Assembly: GCA_023055425.1 (NCBI GenBank)
Contig: JALGPY010000012.1
Coordinates: 11,281,922-11,345,921, forward strand
Length of the DNA: 64,000 nucleotides
Direction: 5' to 3'
DNA from: Linanthus parryae
Taxonomy: Eukaryota; Streptophyta; Magnoliopsida; Ericales; Polemoniaceae
Of this stretch, positions 10,744 to 22,913 are shown one piece after another. Each line of letters begins with the position of its first letter. The first letter of the stretch is position 1. The translations under genes were made by a program, and so were the position numbers. The notes under the pieces were generated by a model. It worked only from the letters and a program-made list of their open reading frames with translations. It was not told where the DNA came from and did not search any database.

Positions 10744-13700
10744 TGTAATACCCGAGAATTTGCTTAGGGGCATTTCAGTAATTTGCCATTACGTAAACTA
10801 GGTCTTATTATAAACTAATTTCTAAATCGTTGTGGTTAAGTTTTAAATTATCAATTTTATAAATTTAATTGATTTCAAGCAACCGTTTCATCTAAAATTA
10901 ATATTATATCTTAATTCGTGTTCATACATAAATTTTTACATTTAAAAATTTTATTTAGTTAGTAATATGGAAATATTAATATTATCAAACGTTTTCGACA
11001 ATATTGTTTGCGAAGTTTTTAAATCTAGAATTGTGTTAATTATTCGTTTTAATTTCTCGTCGCGTACCTAAACCACCGCGTCACTCGGTGCGCGCGTAGC
11101 ACCAAATCCTCTTCCTTTTTCCTTCCATTTATTATTTTTTTTTTTCTTTATTTTTTTTCCTTTTTCTTTTCCTCCTCTTCTCTGCGTTCTCTGCTCTTCC
11201 CAGCCGCCCCCCTACACAATCACAATCACCGCCCCTACCTCCTGCAACCCTTCACCATCACCTTCCCTACACACCCTATCTCTTCTCCTCTTCTTCTCAC
11301 CTTTTTCCCTGCTACTTATTCTACTCATCCCCCTCAATTTCCTCTCACCTGCTTCTACCCGAGAAGAAAACCCACCACCGTGAACGCCATCACCACCACC
11401 CTTTCATCACCGAAACACCACCATTCCCTCCACCTCTCAGCCCTCTATCTCTCTGTCTCACTCTCCTCCTTCCTCCCTCCCTCTTGACAAAAACCCAGCA
11501 CCGACAAACAACAACAACAACAACACCGACGGCACCAACACCGCCACCACTTGAAACCCCGCAAAACCACCAATCAGCACCACCTCCGCCTCTCTGTTTC
11601 AGCATCGAAACCCAGCACCACCAATACCCCCAACCTCCTCCTCATCCTAAACTCCTTCACCACCGAACAGAGGACCCCCCTCCAATCCCCTGTTTTTCTT
11701 GGCCAAACCCGACACCAACACCACCGCCATACACCACCACCTTGCCTCCATTCTACCTTTCCTATCACACTCTCACTCGCTGAATCTCTCCCTCTCTGTC
11801 CCGTCGGAGTACCAGCAGAAGCAGCAACCGTAGTAGCAGCGGCAACGGAGGCAGTGACCACCGTTTCGCCGCAAACATTTTCGACCCTTAATCCTCCTCT
11901 ATTTTCCGGTAAATCGAACTCCGTCTTGTCAATTCCTAAGCTGTAATGATGCTTCAGTCATGGATAAACTGCTTATATGTGGGTGGGTGTATGTGTATAT
12001 GTATATATGGGTGAAGATGGGTTGGAGAAGATGGCACAATTGAATTAAAGTTTGTAACAGGGGGTTTTTGTGTACAATCTGGAAATGTGAGGGTAGACTC
12101 TATTAGATGCTAAAGCTGTTATATTTGTAGTGGGGGTGCTAGCTGTATTTTACACAAGCTGCATTTTTTTTTATATTTACATTATTGTTTATTTAGTTTA
12201 AATGATTAAATATGTTAATTAAATTAGTTTCTTCACAAATTAAAGAAAATAATGCTTTTGTAATGTAAATACAAAATAGAATGTTTAGGTAAAATTTAAA
12301 ATTAGTATTAATTCAATATTTAACATTTTGTACTTGAAAAATAAGTTACGAATATATATCGCATATATATATATATATAACTATAAAATAAATAAAGAAT
12401 AAATTTTCTTTATTAAACAAATTTCAGTTTCATTTAGCTTAAATGAATTGTGAGATTATCTAAATAGTTATAAATATCAATATCATTCCTTTTCTCAACA
12501 AATTAAAATTTGTTTAATTAAATATTGTTACCTTAAAAAGCAAAATAATTATTTAGAAAATACATAGTAATTATAACATATTAACTACAACTTCTTTTAT
12601 TCGAAATATCAATTTTTACAACTATAAGATTTAGTACTTTAAATTCTATAATTGGAAATTATATTTTTCTAATAATTTATTTTAATTGCAATTAGAGTAT
12701 TAAATATGTTTACACTCTTAAAATTCATTATGTAATTCCTTAAAAATTGTTTTCGGGTCTCCTAACTTATTAGAAACCTAGAATATATTTATCTAAATAT
12801 TAATTGGGTGTTTATAATTATTAGAATTGTCATTTGCATATCATGTAGGAAATATGCATTATCTATTTGCGACACAGACTCATTTGTAATTAGGAATTTG
12901 CATGTATATTGTGGAGTGTGACTTCGACGTGCCAGTAGATCAAGACATCGTTTACGAGTAGTCGACTAGCTAGCACTCTACGGCTCTCACGGTGAGTAAA
13001 CATGCTTAGTATTGCGTACCTGCCTTCTTTCGTGTCAAAACGTAATTTATGTCTTGTCTCAAAATATACCTGTGAGTAAACATGCTTAGTATTGCGTACT
13101 TGCCTTCTTTCGTGTCAAAACGTAATTTATGTCTTGTATCAAAATATACATGCGAGTACACATGCTTAGTTTTGCGTACCAATTTCTTTCATATGATCTA
13201 CTTGTTTATTTGAAAACAACGTTCGTATTTTATTATGAAATTGCTAAACCTGTCGTACTGCTTCTGAACCATTATTCTAGTACTCGTATTCAAGTTACTG
13301 AACTTACTATTTAAATATCACTAAGTCAGAATTCATTAACAACATAAAGTGAAAGATCAGATATGTCAGAATCAGTTACTTGTTACTTCATTTGCCCCTT
13401 GTTGGGTTGGGAGACCTTTTGTTGGTCAAGGATGCCCTTTGTTGGCACGACTCTTCGCCTTGTTGGCTAGAGTCTCGTCTAGTACTCACCCTTCTGGCCT
13501 TTTGCTTCTTAAGGGGGTGTTGCAACACTTGAGGTCTAGTATGGATTAGGAGGCCCTTTGTTCGTCAAGGAGGCCCTTTGTTGGTCATGGAAGCCCATCG
13601 TTCGCTGGAGATATTACTTCTGATCTCCCCTATCGCGAAATATAATAACAAGGCTCTTTCGTTCATAAATTGGAAATTTGATATTTACTGTGTTCTGATT

Positions 13701-14307
13701 AACACGCTGCTTGTGAGAGATCTTTATTTTCAAGAACATTCCACATTTGGAAACTTATGAATATCTAGTAATCGAATTGTCTATTTGTGAAACCACTTCT
13801 CTTACTGGAAGTGATCATTTATAAATTGTTCTATCATATATGAAATCTTGTGAACTCTAATGTTGATACTTGTAAACAAATAAAACTCTTTGGCACACGT
13901 AACCCAGTACCCTTTCTAGCCATTCTGGTTTACATGCTAAGTTGTATATTCACTCAGTTTTTACTGATACTCGAAAAACAGCGTCCTTGTGTTCCGTTTA
14001 AATTCCTCGCCGGTATATGATTGGTTGCTTGGGGTAACGCAATGGGATCACGAATCCATTCTCTCATGCAAACAGTAGAGCTTAGTAATTAACCAGAGAG
14101 CCTTTTTGTTGTAAAATATCTTTTGTTAGACTCAGTGTCCAATTTGGAACCAGTCACAGATGTTGTAAACTTTTATCGTAATGAATCAGTAGTTGGATGT
14201 TTCGTTTCACTTGTTTGTTGTTACCACTCCTTGTACGAAAGGGTAAAATCCCCTTTACGGAGGGCACCTCCCGGTCTTCGGATCCTCTGGAAATCGGGGG
14301 TATTACA
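10744..14307. mobile_element. Solo LTR (3.56 kb) inserted in Athila-1
   Basis: The termini TGTAATACCC...GGGTATTACA form a 10-bp perfect inverted repeat with TG/CA ends. The 5-bp target duplication GTGCC flanks it (10739-10743 and 14308-14312). I see no primer site, polypurine tract, gag/pol similarity or second LTR inside, so a solo LTR left by LTR-LTR recombination fits best. Contents are an AT-rich start, a C-rich pyrimidine stretch (11200-11900), a long AT-rich tract (12150-12850), an 80-bp tandem repeat (12992-13190) and CCCTTTGTTGG repeats (13390-13600). LTRs this long are typical of Tat-type gypsy elements, but the family is not identified. Confidence 0.75.
12992..13190. repeat. 80-bp tandem repeat, about 2.5 copies
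   Basis: Units start at 12992, 13072 and 13152 with GTGAGTAAACATGCTTAG or a close variant. Units 1 and 2 are nearly identical; the third diverges after about 40 bases. It lies inside the solo LTR. Confidence 0.85.
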
Positions 14308-14312
14308 GTGCC

Positions 14313-17300
14313 AGACCACCCTCGTGAGGTGGCAGAGGTAACTGGGTCGGGCCGTCGACCATAAATTACAAGCGCTTCTTGGGAGGCAACCCAATGTAGA
14401 GTAGGATATTTGTTATTTTGTTTTGTTTTGTTTTCGAGTTCTCCATATTTGATAGAGAGAGATGAGAGAGAGGGTGGTTTAATGTTTTCGATGAGTGTGC
14501 AGGTACCGAAGACCCTCCTGATTCCCTTGATGCATGTACACAAGTTTGCATGAAAAACGAGGAACAACGAGCTAACCGGGAGAATTATGCTTGGTAAAGG
14601 AGCTACTCGAGTTCAAGGAGTAGCTAATTATCCACGAGTAACATGGTAGAAAGTTGAAGTATTGGGGTTTCACGCATCGGAATCCGGAGTGGAGATAAAG
14701 TACAAGAGCTTTGGAGGCGAGATTCTTTGCACAAGAGAGATAATTTGAGGATAAATGGAAAATTTCTTGGATTTGGGAATTTTCTAGTCAAAAATGGATT
14801 CCTTGTTGAATGTGGAGTCCAATGGTTCAAGAATCGTGTGAATCGGATGCCGGATGATGAAACTATAGCAAAAACAAAATGGCCATACTCAGTGATTTCG
14901 GCACCCATTTCGGGCCGAAATGGGGGCCGAAATCAGGCCATTTCGGCCCGAATTGAAATGGCCATTCTGCTTCATTTTTGCCCAGTGATTTCAGTCCCAA
15001 TTTCGAGCCGAAATGGGGGCCGTAATCAGCCGAACAGCTCACTTTTTGGGGGTATTTTTGATACTTTTTGGGGGTTATTTTGACATTTTGTAGGATTTTT
15101 AAAGCCAAGAACCAACCAAAAAGTCCCCTAACACCCCAATTTGGATCAAACATCTCCCAAATTCATCTTCTTCCTCTCCAAACCCTCAAGAACACCAACA
15201 CACCCCAAACCCAAAACGCATCCAAATCGCAAAGTTTTTGAGATAGTGAGCGGATTAACTCTTGAACTTTTGAGATAGTGAGCGGATTGAGTGTGGGGAA
15301 TTCAAAGAGGAAGATCTCCAAGAACTTAAATCTTCCGATTCATCGCTTTGGAGGTGGATTCGCCCAAAGCTCAAAGAGGAACTTAATACGGGAACACCGA
15401 GGAGCACATCAAGGGTATGCTTGCTTTAACTTGCTTGAGTTTTCGGAAAATTTGGTCGATCGATTCGGTCCTTCTTGACCAATTTTTGCGAAACAAATCC
15501 CGTAAGAACGGTACTCCGGGTCCATATGTACCATATTTTCTCTCGCTTTAAATAGTCGCTCTAATTCATTTCGCACGTAATTCCGTGCAACACTTGTAAT
15601 TTGTGCTATTGAATCCTGATACTTTGTGATCATGTAATTGGGGGGGACACTTTAAACTCATTGAGGACAATGAATATCTCAAGTGTGGGGGGTTTTACAC
15701 ATATCTTTACTTGCCTTACATTGCATAACCATGTTACATGTAGATTAGTGAGTCAGTTCGCACGTAGGTGTCAGAGTTAGGATTGCATGTGCACGTTTTA
15801 ATATTTGCATTGTATATAATTGTTGCACTTTTAAATATTGATTCCCCCTACCCAATATTTGTTTGTTAATCGAGTTGGCCCAAGCATATAGAGTTAGGAA
15901 ACTTAAAACAAAAACAAAGAAAAAATTGAAAATTGAAAAATCCTAAAAATTAAATGTTTTTTTAGAAAGGGCAATTGAAGAGAGTAAACGTGCAGAGGGA
16001 TCAATGATAGTATTCCCTAGGTAGTATGAAAATCTGAGGTGAGGTAGACGCGAGAATCAGGAGTAGAAAGGTTATAGGGCTAATGCACTCGAGAATTGTG
16101 AGTAGCTGTTTCTCATACTAGTTATCCTACTAGCGCTACACCGCCGTCATTTAGGTAGTCGCCAACCCTCCTCGTAGTGACAACGGAACAGCTGTGCGAG
16201 TGATTTTTTATGGGTACCTCACGTCCCGTCGCACAGCCTAGGTCCACTAGTCACCCCAATTTGATCCATTTACCCCTTTTATTCACAGCCTCTAGCCTAG
16301 GAAGCCATTCCTTGTGACTTTCATCACTAGTTAGAATGATCCCTTCCTATGTGTCATGATAGAGGGAGTCGAGTTAGGGAGGTTCATTGAGGGTGAGATG
16401 ATATTATACAGCTTGAGTGGATACTCTTACATGTCACCATTTGAGGGGATGTGAGGGTGAGTTAGAGACGGCAACACACTTCGGTGTGGCGTTGATTCGT
16501 GTCCTTACACCACGATCATAGGTGGAGAGCCGTAGTGCGTGACATTCTTTCCACCTGATATGGGGTGGGTTGGTTGATCTTATAGGAGGACGTGCTTGTG
16601 CTTCAGTTACATTCTCTATATCTTAGGTGATGAGGAGGATTGGTTGGAATTAGCACGTGTTACATTGACTACCGGGTTGTTGATATGGTATACATCGAGT
16701 GTGGGGGTGTCGATATCTATATTAATTACATCATTGATTCTACACGTTCCAGCCCTATGTTATTTTCTTTGACGGATTGATCGCCTCGGATATTTACTAC
16801 TATTATGAGCTCCATGTGATTTATTGTGTTGTAAAAAAACAGAAAGTAGAAAAAAAAGTAGAAATTGAAAGTGAAAAGGAATAAAGGAGCAAGCTTGAAA
16901 TTGAAGACCGGGGAGATTAGCTATTGTTCGAGATCACTTCTTCACATTTGTGGCCGCGAGAACGGCGTTTCACCAAGATTGAGGGACTGAGGGCCGGAGT
17001 TGTGTGATTCGGTGGGGTTCCATATATTTTGGTGAGGTAGTGTGAGAATCGGGTTTTGTGAGATGTATCATGACGTCTAGGACTGCGCTTCTAAATATCC
17101 TATCCTACCTGTCCTAAATCCGTCAAAATTTTAACCTGTGGATAAATAGCTCGGATGGTAAGTGCTAGGGATATGTTTGATGAGTGTGCAGAAGCAACTT
17201 ATTTTGTATCCGTGCCTGTTCTGACTGACGAAACTGACCGCAAGTTCTACCGATCACCAAAGTTATAGAATCTTCTAGGGGATGTGAGAGCCTTATTACA

Positions 17301-17500
17301 TGTCGGTTTGTTCTTCGAGATTGCCCAATCTCGAACTAAAAAGAAAAAATGTGTTCTTTAATTTATTGCATTGTGCATAATGGAGTGCAGTGTTGATAGT
17401 CATGTAGAATGCATGGTCCGGTGTTTGAGTCGTTGTGTCTAAGGCAAAGTAAAGATATATGTGAATCTTGGAAGCAAGTGTTGCTCGGGACGAGCACGAA
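14313..17500 (+). mobile_element. Athila-1 3' interior, non-coding
   Basis: Opens with the post-pol signature around 14355-14395 (CGCTTCTTGGGAGGCAACCC) that follows integrase in Athila-type elements. No envelope-like frame is open. Bases 14890-15030 contain two copies of a GCCGAAATGGGGGCCG block about 85 bp apart with palindromic ATTTCGGGCCGAAAT. Bases 15490-15570 and 15990-17170 resemble the corresponding part of Athila-2 (24620-24670, 25200-26400), for example TTAGGTAGTCG and GACTTTCATCACT. Confidence 0.75.
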
Positions 17501-17517
17501 GGTAGTGTGGGGGAATT
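17501..17517 (+). promoter_or_regulatory. Athila-1 polypurine tract
   Basis: GGTAGTGTGGGGGAATT sits directly before the right LTR (TGATAGCG), the expected plus-strand primer position. The preceding TGCTCGGGACGAGCA is also typical of Athila 3' ends. Confidence 0.85.
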
Positions 17518-19171
17518 TGATAGCGCCTTTTAGGAGCTATCTATTACCTCCATTTTACCACATTATCATGAGATATTTGAGCACAAAGTTAGAGAATATA
17601 GGTCGTTTTATCACTTGTTGCTTTCCATGTGCTATATTGTTAGTCCGGGCATTTTCTATGCATATTTCATTGTTATTTGTCAAATACAATCGCTTGGTAT
17701 GTTTGTTCATGTTGTTTTGGCAGGAACGGATGATAATCGATTGATAGGAGGCATGGAACGAACTTTGGAAACAACGGGAGCTCAAGTGGAGTCAAGAGAA
17801 GCCGAATTGGAGGAGCTTGGATGACCAGTCTGCACTATTTTGATCCTAGCTGGAGTTCTACAAATAATTTTAGAGTGAGACAGGTGCCAAATGAAATTAG
17901 ACTCCGAGATCTTTCCAACGATAGGTCACGGAGCTAAATCCGAGTTCAGACAAAAAGATATGGCGTATTGAAGTCAGGAGCAGATTTTAGGGGGCTATTG
18001 TGCAATTACTGAAGACTTATGCGGGTTATGAAGGAAGGGCGACCTAGGGACGGAAATAATCATCAATCACGCCTATTGAGAGCCACGATCAAGGAGGAGA
18101 GCAAGGAGACTCCATTGGGAGCAACCTCAAGCAAGGGGAAGAGCCCGGATCGCGCCAATCTTCACGATTTCGAGCGTTTGATCTCTTCTTCCCTCTTTTA
18201 ATCACTTGTATGGAGAATCTCTATTGCTTTTCTACGACTTCTCGTAGTTAAAAGTTTTGCTAGGCTTCTCTAGAGAGACTAGAGTTCTATGTAGGCGATT
18301 TGTTTTCCGGATTTTTAGACTTGTTTCATGCGTATGAGTTTGATTCTATCGAATTGATGTTTAGTTTCTTGATATTGTTATTGAATCTAGTCTATTGACA
18401 AGGCTATATTATGAGTTGATAATCACGAGACTTAGGGTTTATTCGTAAAGCAATTTCTTGCTTAAATTTAATATTTTTTTTAGCTAGTTATTGTTCATAT
18501 GACGTGCTTAACCCTTGGCAGGAATGAAGTAATTAACCGGACTTGTTAATAAGCTAGCAAGTGCGTGAGAGCGACTTAGACCTAGTTGTGATGAGATATG
18601 AACAACAATCCTTAATCACGGAGACTGAGAAGAGAAGTGTGTAGGATTGGCCTTAGTGGGTAGATTCGGCAGGAGATAGTGAGGTGTTCGTGTGGTGGTG
18701 GTCTGAGAGGAAATCATTTCGTGCATTGTCGTTAGCCTACTAGAACGGAACGGTAGATGTAGGTGGACCGACAGGACACCAAGTGAACCGTGACATAGAA
18801 CGACATGAGACCGATAGGAGATTGTTAGTACCGTTACCCGGCTTAACTAGAATAGAATTAACATGTTACATAGCTAATCTGGAAATCGTCTACGGCCCTA
18901 GGTGATCTAGAGAATGCCTAGTTTCTCCATATTTGTTTTCTTAAAATAAAAATACGGAAATATTAGTTTAGTTGTTTATTTTATTTCAGTCACCTGTTTC
19001 AGGGTGACAACTCTTAAAATCACAATTTCTTCCTCCTTGTACTGTATTCTATGCTAATAACTAATTAAATAATCTCAAGCTTGTCCTCGTGGGATCGATA
19101 ACTCGGGGTTGGAATACCACCCCTATATTACTTGACCGTGCACTTGCGCATACACGTAAGACTTCGTGTCA
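17518..19171 (+). mobile_element. Athila-1 3' LTR
   Basis: A 1654-bp LTR matching 6438-8507 minus the MITE (1652 bp). It ends CGTGTCA at 19171, after which copia-A LTR sequence resumes. No exact 5-bp target duplication is visible: left flank TCTAG, right flank AGAAC. Confidence 0.9.
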
Positions 19172-19944
19172 AGAACACATCGATGCTACCCACCTAATAG
19201 GAATATTCTAAGATCTAATAAACCTTTGTGAACAAAGTTACCGTGTTTTATAATCCCTTCGTCTCATCTATCCGGATTGGACACAAGACATGGAGTGTCA
19301 CACTTGTATATCCAATCCATAGTTTCTCGATCTGTGAGTAGACTTAGATAAACAAATAACATCAATATCTCATATTGATTTATTTGAGCATGGCCATGCA
19401 TTTCCCGAAGTCTCACTCATCAAGTGGCCGTGGATATTTACCCCCGTTATGTGGGAGGGACAAATCCTATCTACATCACTACCATCTCTCAATTTGCTTC
19501 ATATCATGTCTGATTATCGCTTTTATAGTTACCGAGTAACGGTGTAACGTTTGACGATATCAAAACATGATAATTCACAACTAGAGTATCTAGTTACTTC
19601 AAGTCGAAGGATCACAACACCATTGTCTCTATGAGAAGGGCTTGTGACATTCACATAACTCTCATGTAGCCTTCTCATGGTGGGTCATCCAGTACGCCAT
19701 TACTCCTAATGCGTACCCATGTGTTAGAGTTGATATCCCCATATCAATCTACCCACATGCTAGTCTCGATGCAATACAGTCGTCCTAATTAACATAGTAC
19801 TCGACTACGGATATTTAAGAATATAACATTTATATTCTAAATACTTCTTTCATGTTAACATATTTCCATATCGATAACATAATGAATAGCAAGTCCATGT
19901 AAATGTCACCATAAACAAATTGCCTCTAGGGCACAATTCCAACA
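19172..19944 (-). mobile_element. copia-A 5' LTR, part 2
   Basis: Matches window bases 92-863. It ends CAATTCCAACA at 19944, which is the LTR start in element orientation, so the outer boundary of copia-A lies at 19944/19945. Confidence 0.85.
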
Positions 19945-20273
19945 ATAAATACGTATTTATGGCGCACCTGGACATGAGATCAAAGTTGAAATCATTCCGG
20001 AGACCTCCCTGAAGGCAATACCTGAAAAAATGAAGGAGACATGAGGATCTAAATCACAAAATGTGTTCATGCACAAGTGGAAATGAGCCCACTTAAAAAG
20101 AGGACTAGAATCCCCTTGCGAAGTGGCTTTCTTGATACAAGAAAAAAAATGTGCTTGTGTATCTGGGCTACCTGCAGCATAAAAGAGGAATTGTGAAAAA
20201 AAATGTAGGATCTAGGTTTTATATAAGGAGAAGTGTTTGTCCCAACGAAGAATGAAACTCTATCAGAATTTTC
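19945..20273. other. Unassigned spacer
   Basis: About 330 bp between the copia-A boundary and a second copia fragment. No open frame, repeat or known element recognised. It may be older flanking DNA that copia-A inserted into. Confidence 0.4.
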
Positions 20274-20690
20274 CCACATGCTAGTCTCGATGCAATACAG
20301 TCGTCCTGATTAACTGTAGTACTCGACTAGGGATTTATATTCTTAGGACTTCATTCATGTTAACATATCTCCATATAGATAACATAATGAATAGAAAGTC
20401 CATATAAATTTCACCATAAAAAGATTGCCTCTAGGGCACAATTCCAAGAATCTCCCACTTGCACTAGAGTCAATATGGTGCATCATATGCCCATTGCTTT
20501 AGCGCGGCCCTTACGCTTTCACTACGCAAGGTAAGAGAGACTTCTGATGTTACTTTGCATATTCATATCTCCTCTATTGACAATTGAATGAGATTAAGTA
20601 TTCTCAGTACGTGCATCATACGCAACAATATACTCAGTCCTCTATGGTATAATCGGCAACTGAATCTTGCCTAGAATCCTTTCCATCTTG
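20274..20690 (-). mobile_element. Second copia-A family fragment
   Basis: Matches window bases about 671-1095: the last 170 bp of LTR, the junction at about 20451, a better preserved polypurine tract (minus strand TGCAAGTGGGAGAT, near 20452-20466) and the RNase H end of the interior. It is truncated at both sides. Confidence 0.8.
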
Positions 20691-21126
20691 AAGGAAAGTA
20701 ATGTAGGAATAACTACATGATCAATACTCTAGAAGCGGGGGTTGAATAGAGTATGGAAACTTTTTCAATTCGCCCAGCTACGCAGTAATACGCCTAGCTA
20801 CGCAGGCCGAGGCCCAACTGCGCAGCAGAACGCAGACAGTGAGAAAAAAGGGGATGCAAGTTTCCAGAATCTTGAAGAATCGACCCCGTTGTGCTCTGGC
20901 CCACTCGACCATCACAGGGACTCGTACGAGTTGCGGATTCTTCAAGAACAATTTTTCAGCAGAAACGGAGCAATCGACCATGGTGTACGAAAATACACTC
21001 GACCATATGGGAGCACATTGTCACACACAATGGTGCTTGGGGATTGCACGTTTCAAGAGCACATACACAGCCCGGACGATTGGCAACTTCCGTCGAGAAA
21101 TTTTTCGACGACCGGTCAATGGTCCT
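20691..21126 (+). mobile_element. Athila-2 interior, left piece
   Basis: Contains repeats of TACGCAG/ACGCAGTAATACGC, also present at 24414-24440 and in the Athila-2 LTR at 27130-27195. The sequence is contiguous with 24371 onward once the E1 insertion is removed. The open frames at 20742-21134 overlap one another and run into E1, so I do not treat them as genes. The 5' part of Athila-2 is missing. Confidence 0.6.
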
Positions 21127-22572
21127 TGTCATGACCCGAATTTTCTTTCCTCTTTACGTTGATTACGAATTTATCAGAGTAAACGAGCGCTTTTTAGCCA
21201 GGAAGGAAATACGAACCTTTTCGGTTTTCGATAAAAATATAGCAGAAGCTTTAGAAATAAACAACTCTTTTCCATTTCAATAAAAAATACGTCACTTTCC
21301 TATTCATTTTAAAAATATCGTTTACAAATCTTAAATAAAACATTTTTAAAAAATATTATAATTAATTCGGAAACAATATAAATCTAGCCCGTCTATAGTC
21401 TCCGATCGACCCGGTCTGGTACCTATAGATATTTTAGGGTGAGCAAAAAGCCCAGTAGGTACCGCCTAACCACTGCGTAGAAATATAATAATCAATTAAA
21501 CGGTAACATCGATCACGAATCACATAATTATCATGCTTTATAGATCATGCGAATAACAAACAATAACTTAACGATCAACATATTAGGAGATAATTACGTG
21601 CATAGACCGTAGTTACAGTAGACGTGAAAACTATATTTCCCTTACCTCAATATTAGCTTCATGTTAACATCTTGAAATGATATGAGTAGCTCCAAATCTT
21701 TTATCTCCGAATACTCCCGGTATCTCTCTATCTCACTTATCAATAGTTGAACTGAATCTGGAATGAGAAATAACTAAAGTATTGGGCCTTATTTATAGAA
21801 TTCAACGACCAATCATATCGCGACGAGTCACAATGACACGTGTCGCACATGCAATGAAAGTTGTGCCACACAACGACATATGTCGCCTGTGTGTCACACA
21901 TGGATATGGATGGCCTCAGAGCATGACACGTAACCACCCCTACGTGTCGCGCATTTAGGGAAAGTCGCACATGTTGTGACACGTGCGTGTCACACATTTA
22001 TTTTGCCAAATCTTAATGCTTATCCTCAACCACCGCGTCAAATAAACATGTAATTTAGTCACGCCAAACATATAACAAGCCACATATCACAAGAAACATA
22101 CATATGTACTTAATTAGCACTAAACTACTGATTAGCACTAATTATTCCCTAAATATTTGTATCCTTACTTTAGCAATAGAATAAGATATTACGACATTCG
22201 GTGTATTTCTGGACGAGCTTAACATTAATAGTTCTGCAGTTATTGATAAATCTATCAAAATACTACTCCCTTAACCTTAGTCACCTTGTCAAATAAATAT
22301 GTAATTTAGTCACGTCAAGCACGTAACAAGTCACAAATTACAAGATGCATACATATGTACTTAATTAGCCCTTAAGCTACTAATTATCATTATTTATACC
22401 TAAATATTTTTATCTTTAATTTAACAATAAATAATATATTACGACTTTCGGTGTATTTCTGGACGAGCTTAACTTTAATAGTTTTGAAGTTATGGGCTAA
22501 TCTATCAACTACTAGACAATTAAACTTGAAATAAACCGAAGTAATATAAGCCTAAGAAATGCGGTTATTACA
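21127..22572 (-). mobile_element. E1 element, 3' LTR
   Basis: A 1446-bp LTR, TGTCATGACCC...GCGGTTATTACA, repeated at 22914-24365 and 37290-38762. The target duplication GTCCT lies at 21122-21126. It contains an internal tandem duplication of about 250 bp (units start near 22037 and 22288). On the minus strand a TATA box (TATAAAT, 21791-21797) is preceded by G-boxes CACGTG at 21837-21842 and 21980-21985. Confidence 0.9.
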
Positions 22573-22913
22573 TTCTTCCCCCCTTATAAAAATTCCGGCC
22601 TCGAAATTTGACTTTTTAACTATTGTTTGTTTCTATTTATAAATCATTCTTGTGATGACATAAACAATCTCATCACTTTTGCATAGCCAGGCAGGGTGCC
22701 TACAAAACTCCCCTTGCGCCTTGACATTCGCTTGGATCAAGTTAGCCAAGACCGAGTCCCGTGCGTAGGTGACGAGCGATGCAAGTACCACACTCTACCC
22801 CAAAACGTATCCGGCATACCTCGCTTGGATCAAGTTAGCCAAGACCGAATCCCGGCGCAAATGTCGGGAAAGGTGGATTTAGCACACCGGGCTGGCACCG
22901 CTCTGATACCAAA
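22573..22913 (-). mobile_element. E1 interior (341 bp, non-coding)
   Basis: It lies between two full LTRs and starts with the complement of a polypurine tract (TTCTTCCCCCCTTAT). It ends with the primer-binding site at 22900-22911. A 33-bp direct repeat (22729-22761 and 22822-22854, CGCTTGGATCAAGTTAGCC start) is shared with the related interior at 38763-39108. With no gag or pol, E1 must rely on proteins from another element. The short interior resembles TRIM elements, but the LTRs are far longer than a TRIM's. Confidence 0.88.
22900..22911 (-). promoter_or_regulatory. E1 primer-binding site
   Basis: The minus strand reads TGGTATCAGAGC, complementary to the initiator tRNA-Met 3' end, two bases from the LTR at 22914. 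It sets the minus orientation of E1. Confidence 0.9.

Noticed and set aside
11484..11946. Thr/Pro/His-rich open frames as a possible gene
   Set aside because: They arise from a C-rich leader-like zone inside the solo LTR, overlap in several frames, and match no domain.
20742..21283. Overlapping 107-130 codon frames as genes
   Set aside because: They run across the E1 insertion junction at 21126/21127, overlap each other in different frames, and show no domain.
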